Translations under genes and position numbers: made by a program
NCBI GenBank assembly: GCA_004553405.1
Contig: SFLO01000075.1
Location: 1-5,017, forward strand
Reading direction: 5' to 3'
Source of the DNA: Coriobacteriaceae bacterium
Lineage (GTDB): Bacteria; Actinomycetota; Coriobacteriia; Coriobacteriales; QAMH01
DNA length: 5,017 bases
The notes under the pieces: model-generated
Seen by the model: the letters and a program-made list of their open reading frames with translations, nothing else
The model's database searches: none
Told to the model about the DNA's origin: nothing
Part shown: positions 1 through 4,030 of the stretch, in pieces
How positions within the stretch are numbered: the stretch's first letter is position 1
Layout: each line of letters opens with the position of its first letter

Positions 1-846
1 CGCGATGTCATGCAGGGTGATGGCGTCGGTGGCAGCGTCGTACTCGAGGTCGAAGAGCTCCGCGGCAGCGGCGTTGGAGAAGAGGAGCTCCCCGCCGGGT
101 CCGAACGAGAGCACCGGGTAGGGTGCGCCCTGGGCGAGCACGTCTGTGACCTGAGCGTACTCCATGCCGCGCATGTAGTGGAAGACGTTGGTGTAGGCCT
201 CGAGCACGTTGAGGCCGTAAATGAAGATGCAGTAGTCGAGCGGGCCCAGAGTGCCGCGCGCGGAGTAGAGCAGGTTGCAGAGCACGGAGATGCCGATGAG
301 CAGCAGGAGCCTGAGCAGGGGCGCGCGGTACACGGCCTGCGCCTTGACCGCCCTGCGCACCACGAAGGAAGTGAAGATGAGCGCCTGGACATAGCACCAG
401 GCGAAGTGGAAGAGCATGAGCTGTTGGAAGGTGGGTGTCATGGTGTAGCCCCAGTTGGGGCTGTAGCTGAGCGCGTAGTCCACGGAAATCGGCATGAAGA
501 CGTTGAGCACCAGCAGCGCGAGGTCGAGCGCGTTGCCGACGGAGAGCACGGCCTGCACGCGGCGGCACGTGGCGGTGGAGACAACGTTGAGCCTGAGCGC
601 GTAGTCGACACCGGCGGTCATGAGCATCAAGACGCTGCCGAAGAAGACCACGCCCACGGCGCGCAGGACGGTGGCGTCCCTGACGAAGAGCGGGACCACC
701 GCAGAAACGCAGACAAGGCCGGCAAAGATGCACAGGAAGCCCACGGGCAGCGCAAAGCGCCCCGAGTGCCTGAACGCCTTGGCGGCGAACACCCAGCACA
801 CAAGAGCCTCTGCCAAGGCAAGGCACCCGATCACCAAGAGGAACAT
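1..846 (-). CDS. Seven-TM membrane sensor with PAS-like domain, partial (C-terminus off the left edge)
   Basis: This frame has no stop from the ATG at 846 to base 1, giving 282 visible residues. Seven hydrophobic segments lie at about residues 1-25, 32-54, 59-84, 97-120, 138-163, 175-196 and 202-224. A stretch from about 240 (PYPVLSFGPGGELLFSNAAA, then AELF) resembles the start of a PAS domain. This order matches the N-terminal 7TM sensor modules (HisKA_7TM type) that feed a PAS and then a histidine kinase or GGDEF output. The output domain is outside the window, so kinase versus diguanylate cyclase cannot be decided. The start is supported by a purine-rich GGAAAGGGG about 4 nt upstream and by the lack of an earlier in-frame ATG or GTG close by. 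Arg/Ala-rich readings of other frames here are shadows. The membrane location is well supported; the signal sensed is unknown. Confidence 0.82.
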   Translation of the reverse strand, partial: MFLLVIGCLALAEALVCWVFAAKAFRHSGRFALPVGFLCIFAGLVCVSAVVPLFVRDATVLRAVGVVFFGSVLMLMTAGVDYALRLNVVSTATCRRVQAVLSVGNALDLALLVLNVFMPISVDYALSYSPNWGYTMTPTFQQLMLFHFAWCYVQALIFTSFVVRRAVKAQAVYRAPLLRLLLLIGISVLCNLLYSARGTLGPLDYCIFIYGLNVLEAYTNVFHYMRGMEYAQVTDVLAQGAPYPVLSFGPGGELLFSNAAAAELFDLEYDAATDAITLHDIA

Positions 847-901
847 CGATCCCCTTTCCGTCCTGTAGCGCAGCTGCGGCCCTGTGCGGCCATGAAAGAT
901 A

Positions 902-910
902 ATTATGGCA
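902..910 (-). promoter_or_regulatory. Possible extended -10 promoter for the 7TM-PAS gene
   Basis: On the minus strand this reads TGCCATAAT, a TGn extension followed by CATAAT (one mismatch to TATAAT). It lies about 55 nt upstream of the ATG at 846. No good -35 is seen at 16-18 bp; a TTGAAA (plus-strand 932-937) is 24 bp away, too far for a standard spacer. This is a plausible site rather than a proven one. Confidence 0.35.
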
Positions 911-937
911 TGAGACACCCGCGCCTCGTTCTTTCAA

Positions 938-952
938 CCGAAGATTCTTCGG
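938..952. repeat. 15-bp palindrome, candidate operator
   Basis: CCGAAGA-T-TCTTCGG is a perfect inverted repeat of 7 bp arms around a single central base. It sits in the divergent region between the 7TM-PAS gene and tRNA-Ser, about 90 bp from the former's start codon. With no loop it is unlikely to be a terminator and looks more like a dimeric regulator site. No regulator is encoded in the window. Confidence 0.4.
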
Positions 953-976
953 CCGCGGCGGCGGTGGCGCTCCCAG

Positions 977-1004
977 AATGTGGGCGCTGTTGGAAAAATG
1001 TGGG
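977..1004 (+). repeat. Tandem 8-bp repeat upstream of the tRNA-Ser promoter
   Basis: AATGTGGG occurs at 977-984 and 997-1004, a 20-bp period (about two helical turns). The interval ends in an A-tract (994-998). The repeats end where the -35 region would begin for the -10 at 1027. They could form an upstream activating element or a regulator site; function is inferred from position only. Confidence 0.4.
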
Positions 1005-1023
1005 TTCTTTGAGCAGGATAGTC

Positions 1024-1032
1024 TGGTATTAT
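1024..1032 (+). promoter_or_regulatory. Extended -10 promoter of tRNA-Ser
   Basis: TGGTATTAT is a TGn extended -10 with hexamer TATTAT (1027-1032), one mismatch to consensus. Transcription would start near 1039-1040, roughly 10 nt before the mature tRNA 5' end at 1049. The -35 region (about 1004-1010, GTTCTT/TTCTTT) is weak, as is common with an extended -10. Confidence 0.6.
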
Positions 1033-1048
1033 CCTAGCTTGCGTATGC

Positions 1049-1142
1049 GGAGAGCTGGCCGAGAGGCTGAAGGCGCTCGCCTGCTAAGCGAGTATAGGTA
1101 ACATAACTCCTATCTAGGGTTCGAATCCCTAGCTCTCCGCCA
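1049..1142 (+). tRNA. tRNA-Ser (anticodon GCT), CCA encoded
   Basis: Acceptor arms GGAGAGC (1049-1055) and GCTCTCC (1132-1138) pair fully, with discriminator G (1139) and CCA at 1140-1142. The D stem is GCC/GGC. The anticodon stem CTCGC/GCGAG encloses loop CTGCTAA with anticodon GCT at 1083-1085, reading AGC and AGU. A long variable arm (ATAGG pairing with CCTAT) is the class II hallmark expected of tRNA-Ser. The T arm is TAGGG/CCCTA with loop TTCGAAT. It has its own extended -10 promoter and is followed by a terminator. Confidence 0.97.
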
Positions 1143-1155
1143 GACGCGCCTTTGC

Positions 1156-1181
1156 AACGACCCCTCAGCGGGTCGTTTTTT
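1156..1181 (+). terminator. Intrinsic terminator after tRNA-Ser
   Basis: Perfect 8-bp stem AACGACCC (1156-1163) / GGGTCGTT (1170-1177) with loop CTCAGC, running into six T residues (1176-1181). It begins 14 nt past the tRNA CCA end and finishes 25 nt before the start codon of the Cys-rich gene, whose ribosome binding site lies just after it. Confidence 0.88.
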
Positions 1182-1206
1182 GTAGCTTCGTCACGGAGGT
1201 CCGGTC

Positions 1207-1440
1207 ATGGCTTGCTGGGAAGAGCGCGGGTGCGGCGGCGTCACAGACGACTGCCCCCACTACAAGTTCGGCGTCTGCCCGCGCAGCTGCGTCTACACCA
1301 TCTGCACCAAGCCCCAGCACCGCAAGGCGAGCGGCATGGAGACATTTTCGGCCGTCGACGTCGACTTCAAGGCAGCGCTGAAGGAGAACTGCCACAGCTG
1401 CAAGTTCTTCCTGGAGCACGCTCCCCGCATCAAGAAATAG
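1207..1440 (+). CDS. Small cysteine-rich protein, probably metal or Fe-S binding, function unknown
   Basis: This 77-residue protein carries eight cysteines at 3, 9, 16, 24, 28, 33, 62 and 65, with spacing C-x5-C-x6-C-x7-C-x3-C-x4-C and a C-terminal CHSC pair. The first residues (MACWEERGC) resemble the CWE...C opening of 'two-CW' type small proteins, a recollection and not a search result. No signal peptide or membrane helix is visible, so it is probably cytoplasmic, and the cysteines suggest zinc or an iron-sulfur cluster. The start is supported by GGAGG at 1195-1199, 7 nt before the ATG. It follows the tRNA-Ser terminator with no convincing promoter, and its last 11 bases overlap the end of the convergent ATPase gene. 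That it is a real gene is well supported by the ribosome binding site and the cysteine pattern; its function is not. Confidence 0.8.
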   Translation: MACWEERGCGGVTDDCPHYKFGVCPRSCVYTICTKPQHRKASGMETFSAVDVDFKAALKENCHSCKFFLEHAPRIKK

Positions 1441-2263
1441 ACCCCAGCCGCTCTGCCAGCTCCCCGATCGTCAGCGGCAGCGGGTCGCCCCAGCCGCAGT
1501 CGAGCGCGTAGGCGGCTGCCGGCGGCAGCTCGAGCCCCGCATCGCGCAACTCGCGGGCGTGCTGCGCCGTGAAGACCTCGCGCGGTGTCCCGTCGAGCGC
1601 TATGTTCCCCTCCTCCATCACGATGATGCGCTGCGCCTGGAGCGCGGCTTCCATGCTGTGGGTGATGAGCACCACGGCGCAGCCCGCGCGGTTCACCTCG
1701 GCCAGCACCTCCATGACAGCACGGCTGCCCTGGGCGTCGAGCATGGCAGTGGGCTCGTCGCAGACGAGCACGGAGGGCTCCATGGCAAGCGCCCCGGCAA
1801 CGGCCACGCGCTGGCGCTGCCCGCGCGAGAGGCTCACCACCAGGCAGCTCGCCTTGTCTGCCAGGCCCACCTGCTCCAGCGCGTGGTCCACGCGCCGGCG
1901 CAGCTCCTCGCGCGGCAGGCCCAGGTTCTCCGGCCCAAAGGCAACGTCCTCCTCCACCGTGCTGGCCACGGTCTGCTCGTCTGGATCCTGGAAGACCAGG
2001 CTGCAGGCACGGCGCAGAGCGGGAAGGTCGGCCTTGCAGTGCGAGCTGAGCAGCTGGCCGCCGGGCAGCTGCAGGGTGACGCTGCCCTCGCTGGGCTGCA
2101 GCAGGCCATTCATATGCAGGGCGAGCGTGCTCTTGCCAGAGCCGTTCGCCCCCAGCACGGCGAGGTACTCTCCCGCCTGCAGCTGCAGGCTCACGCCGCG
2201 CAAGGCAGGCGCGCTCGAGCCGGGGTAGCTGAAGCTCACGTTGTCGAAGGCGAGAAGGGCCAC
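1430..2263 (-). CDS. ecfA: ECF-type ABC transporter ATP-binding protein (EcfA/CbiO family)
   Basis: A 277-residue ATPase of energy-coupling factor transporters, which power uptake of vitamins or of Co/Ni ions with a transmembrane EcfT and a substrate-binding S component on the inner side of the membrane. Visible motifs are Walker A GANGSGKST (38-46), Q-loop VFQDPDEQ (90-97), the EcfA-typical VEEDVAFGPENLGLP (103-117), signature LSRGQRQR (145-152), Walker B VLVCDEP (165-171), D-loop MLDA (174-177) and H-loop THS (H202). The signature has Arg where most ATPases have the first Gly of LSGGQ. Length is normal for the family. The start is GTG at 2263, chosen for the GAGGAG 5 nt upstream. No EcfT, second EcfA or S component is in the window, so substrate is unknown and partners must be encoded elsewhere. 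It stands alone between a divergent promoter region and the convergent Cys-rich gene. Confidence 0.95.
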   Translation of the reverse strand: MALLAFDNVSFSYPGSSAPALRGVSLQLQAGEYLAVLGANGSGKSTLALHMNGLLQPSEGSVTLQLPGGQLLSSHCKADLPALRRACSLVFQDPDEQTVASTVEEDVAFGPENLGLPREELRRRVDHALEQVGLADKASCLVVSLSRGQRQRVAVAGALAMEPSVLVCDEPTAMLDAQGSRAVMEVLAEVNRAGCAVVLITHSMEAALQAQRIIVMEEGNIALDGTPREVFTAQHARELRDAGLELPPAAAYALDCGWGDPLPLTIGELAERLGSIS

Positions 2264-2268
2264 GTCTG

Positions 2269-2274
2269 CTCCTC
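2269..2274 (-). promoter_or_regulatory. Ribosome binding site fixing the GTG start of the EcfA gene
   Basis: The minus strand reads GAGGAG here, 5 nt upstream of the GTG at 2261-2263. Another minus-strand frame is open further upstream but belongs to a low-quality reading without ATPase motifs, so this site decides the start. Confidence 0.8.
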
Positions 2275-2303
2275 ACAGGTGCACGCGGGATACGGGAGCC
2301 CCC

Positions 2304-2309
2304 ACTATA
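2304..2309 (-). promoter_or_regulatory. Candidate -10 of the EcfA gene
   Basis: TATAGT on the minus strand has one mismatch to TATAAT and would place the transcript start near 2297, giving a leader of about 34 nt. No recognisable -35 is seen 16-18 bp upstream and there is no TGn extension. No riboswitch-sized leader fits between this site and the start codon. Confidence 0.4.
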
Positions 2310-2376
2310 CCCCAGGGCGCAGCTCAGCCCGAGCGCACGGGAGCCCGCGAGCCTGCCTGCGTGCGCGTTTGCGGCA

Positions 2377-2399
2377 TGCGCCGTCACCTAGGCGGCGCA
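2377..2399. repeat. Inverted repeat at the -35 region of the aminotransferase gene
   Basis: TGCGCCG (2377-2383) and CGGCGCA (2393-2399) form a perfect 7-bp inverted repeat around a 9-base centre (TCACCTAGG). It lies immediately upstream of the CATAAT candidate -10 and covers the expected -35, so it could be an operator. There is no T-run after it, so it is not a normal terminator. High local GC makes chance repeats likelier. Confidence 0.3.
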
Positions 2400-2406
2400 C
2401 TGGGAG

Positions 2407-2412
2407 CATAAT
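2407..2412 (+). promoter_or_regulatory. Candidate -10 of the aminotransferase gene
   Basis: CATAAT, one mismatch to consensus, would give a start near 2419 and a leader of about 35 nt to the ATG at 2454. The -35 window (about 2383-2390) has no clear TTGACA match. Confidence 0.4.
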
Positions 2413-2453
2413 GGTCAGGTCTTTCATCCACCCCGCACACGAGGAGCGTCGCA

Positions 2454-3743
2454 ATGACCACCTACGCTCAGATGACCACCGAGGAGCTGCAGTCCGAGCT
2501 CGCCAGCCTCCAGGACGCCTACAACGGCTTCAAGGCCAAGGGCCTGTCCCTCAACATGGCCCGCGGCAAGCCGGCGTCCAGCCAGCTCGACCTCTCCATG
2601 CCCATGCTCGACATCATGACCTCTACCAGCGACCCGCATGCAGCAGACGGCAGCGACCTGCGCAACTACGGCGTGCTCGACGGCCTGCCCGAAGCCAAGG
2701 AGCTCATGGCCTCCATGCTCGAGGACGACCCCGCCAATGTGATCGTCTTCGGCAACTCCAGCCTCAACATCATGTATGACACCATCGCCCGCCTGTGGAT
2801 GTTCGGCACCCAGGGCAGCACCCCGTGGTGCAAGCTCGACAGCGTGAAGTTCATCTGCCCTGTTCCCGGCTATGACCGCCACTTCGGCGTGACCCAGGAG
2901 TTCGGCATCGAGATGATCCCCGTCCCCATGAACGAGGACGGCCCGGATATGGACGCGGTCGAGAAGCTCGCCGCAGAGGACGCCGCTGTCAAGGGAATCT
3001 GGTGCGTTCCCAAGTACTCCAACCCCGGTGGCGTCACCTACTCCGATGAGGTCGTGCGCCGCCTGGCTTCCATGAAGACCGCTGCCGAGGACTTCCGCAT
3101 CATGTGGGACAACGCCTACACCGTCCATCACCTGAGCGCAGACCCCGCCCAGCAAGACCAGCTGCTCGACATTGCCAAGGCCTGCGCAGAGGCCGGCACC
3201 ACCGAGCGCTACTACAAGTTCGCCTCCACCTCCAAGGTGACCCTGCCGGGCGCGGGCATCGCCGCCATGGCCGCCAGCCCCGCAAACATCGCCGAGGTCA
3301 AGAAGCGCATGGGCGTGCAGACCATCGGCCACGACAAGATCAACCAGATGCGCCACGTGCTCTTCCTCAAGGACGCCCAGGGCATCGCAGAGCACATGGC
3401 CAAGCACGCCGCCATCATCGCCCCCAAGTTCGAGCTGGTGCTGAGCAAGCTCGAGTCCGGGCTTGCCGAGTGCGGCGTGGGCACCTGGACCAAGCCCCGC
3501 GGCGGCTACTTCGTGAGCTTCGACGCCGCCGAGGGCACTGCCAAGCGCGTCGTGGCCCTCGCCAAGGAAGCCGGCGTGACCATGACCGGCGCCGGCGCCA
3601 CCTGGCCCTACAAGAACGACCCGCAGGACAGCAATATCCGCATCGCCCCCACCCTTCCCCCTCTGGAAGAGCTCGACCAAGCGCTCGACGTCTTCGTCGT
3701 CTGCGTCAAGCTCGCCGCTGTGGAGAAGCTCCTGGCCGCCTAG
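2454..3743 (+). CDS. PLP-dependent class I aminotransferase, aspartate aminotransferase type
   Basis: A complete 429-residue fold-type I PLP enzyme. It resembles the actinobacterial aspartate aminotransferases of the PF12897 group (about 430 residues), which exchange amino groups between aspartate/oxaloacetate and glutamate/2-oxoglutarate in the cytoplasm. Visible features are RGKP (37-40) near the N-terminus, the cofactor phosphate-binding GNSS (100-103), KYSNPGG with the NPG motif at 190-192, DNAY (219-222) whose Asp contacts the pyridine nitrogen and Tyr the ring oxygen, the Schiff-base lysine K261 in STSKVTLPGAG, and R396 in NIRIAP, the usual substrate alpha-carboxylate arginine. All key residues are present, so it should be active. 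The ATG is preceded by GAGGAG (2441-2446) at 7 nt. It is divergent from the EcfA gene, appears monocistronic and ends 28 nt before a strong hairpin. Substrate assignment to aspartate is by family resemblance; another amino acid is possible. Confidence 0.93.
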   Translation: MTTYAQMTTEELQSELASLQDAYNGFKAKGLSLNMARGKPASSQLDLSMPMLDIMTSTSDPHAADGSDLRNYGVLDGLPEAKELMASMLEDDPANVIVFGNSSLNIMYDTIARLWMFGTQGSTPWCKLDSVKFICPVPGYDRHFGVTQEFGIEMIPVPMNEDGPDMDAVEKLAAEDAAVKGIWCVPKYSNPGGVTYSDEVVRRLASMKTAAEDFRIMWDNAYTVHHLSADPAQQDQLLDIAKACAEAGTTERYYKFASTSKVTLPGAGIAAMAASPANIAEVKKRMGVQTIGHDKINQMRHVLFLKDAQGIAEHMAKHAAIIAPKFELVLSKLESGLAECGVGTWTKPRGGYFVSFDAAEGTAKRVVALAKEAGVTMTGAGATWPYKNDPQDSNIRIAPTLPPLEELDQALDVFVVCVKLAAVEKLLAA

Positions 3744-3771
3744 AGCCGGGCGCTGCGCAACAGCTTCATGA

Positions 3772-3800
3772 CAGGGGCGGCTCCTAGCGAGCCGCCCCTG
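3772..3800 (+). terminator. Strong hairpin after the aminotransferase gene, no T-run
   Basis: A perfect 12-bp stem CAGGGGCGGCTC (3772-3783) / GAGCCGCCCCTG (3789-3800) with 5-base loop CTAGC starts 28 nt after the stop codon. The bases that follow (CTGCATCTGC) are not T-rich, so it may be a non-canonical terminator or a transcript 3'-end stabiliser. It also insulates the tRNA-Gly promoter that follows. Confidence 0.65.
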
Positions 3801-3818
3801 CTGCATCTGCAGAGCTTG

Positions 3819-3827
3819 TGGTAGAAT
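3819..3827 (+). promoter_or_regulatory. Extended -10 promoter of tRNA-Gly
   Basis: TGGTAGAAT is a TGn extended -10 with hexamer TAGAAT (3822-3827), one mismatch to consensus. The start would be near 3834, a few bases before the mature 5' end at 3840. No good -35 is seen. The layout matches that of tRNA-Ser (TGGTATTAT). Confidence 0.55.
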
Positions 3828-3839
3828 CTCCCTCGCTTC

Positions 3840-3914
3840 GCGGGTGTCGCCAAGTGGTAAGGCCCCAGCTTCCCAAGCTGGTATTCGCGGGTTCGAATCC
3901 CGTCACCCGCTCCA
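3840..3914 (+). tRNA. tRNA-Gly (anticodon CCC), CCA encoded
   Basis: Acceptor arms GCGGGTG (3840-3846) and CACCCGC (3904-3910) pair fully, with discriminator T (3911) and CCA at 3912-3914. The D stem is GCC/GGC with loop AAGTGGTAA. The anticodon stem CCAGC/GCTGG holds loop TTCCCAA with anticodon CCC at 3872-3874, which reads GGG. The T arm is GCGGG/CCCGT (one G-T pair) with loop TTCGAAT. It is a single-gene unit with its own promoter and a hairpin downstream. Confidence 0.97.
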
Positions 3915-3925
3915 CGCATAGCCAA

Positions 3926-3960
3926 GAGCCGGCAGGGTCACCCCCGCCGGCTCATTACTT
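3926..3960 (+). terminator. Hairpin terminator after tRNA-Gly, possibly bidirectional
   Basis: Stem GAGCCGGC (3926-3933) / GCCGGCTC (3946-3953) with an inner GGG/CCC pairing possible, followed by the moderately T-rich ATTACTT. It starts 11 nt past the tRNA CCA. It is also the first strong hairpin downstream of the minus-strand M28-like gene ending at 4031, so it may serve both strands. Confidence 0.65.
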
Positions 3961-4030
3961 CGCGGTCAGACTTCACAGGTCACGCCAAGGCCAGCGAAGC
4001 CGCAGCTCGAGTCATTGCCCGATGAGGGAC
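3954..4030. other. Short intergenic tail between tRNA-Gly terminator and M28-like gene
   Basis: Apart from the end of the hairpin region, I see no gene, promoter or convincing repeat here. It is the 3' flank of both neighbours. Confidence 0.5.

Noticed and set aside
8..937. Minus-strand open frame of 309 codons rich in Arg, Ala and His
   Set aside because: It is out of frame with the 7TM-PAS gene, which has seven clear helices and a PAS start; the Arg/Ala/His-rich composition is typical of a shadow frame in GC-rich DNA.
10..1101. Plus-strand open frame of 363 codons running through the sensor gene and into tRNA-Ser
   Set aside because: Glu/His/Gly-rich antisense reading with no recognisable domain, and it ends inside a tRNA gene.
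1049..1142. tRNA-Ser and tRNA-Gly as integration sites of a mobile element
   Set aside because: No integrase, no duplicated tRNA 3' end and no cargo genes are seen near either tRNA.
1293..2387. Minus-strand open frame of 364 codons over the EcfA gene
   Set aside because: It is frame-shifted relative to the ATPase motifs and carries none of them.
2264..2453. Riboswitch in the leader of the EcfA gene (common for vitamin transporters)
   Set aside because: The candidate -10 leaves only about 34 nt of leader and no cobalamin, thiamine or similar consensus elements are recognisable.
1559..2779. Plus-strand open frame of 406 codons across the EcfA gene, promoter region and aminotransferase start
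   Set aside because: It crosses two real genes and both candidate promoters and shows no domain.
2424..3806. Minus-strand open frame of 460 codons antisense to the aminotransferase
   Set aside because: Gly/His/Val-rich mirror of the aminotransferase codons; the plus-strand frame has every catalytic residue and a good ribosome binding site.
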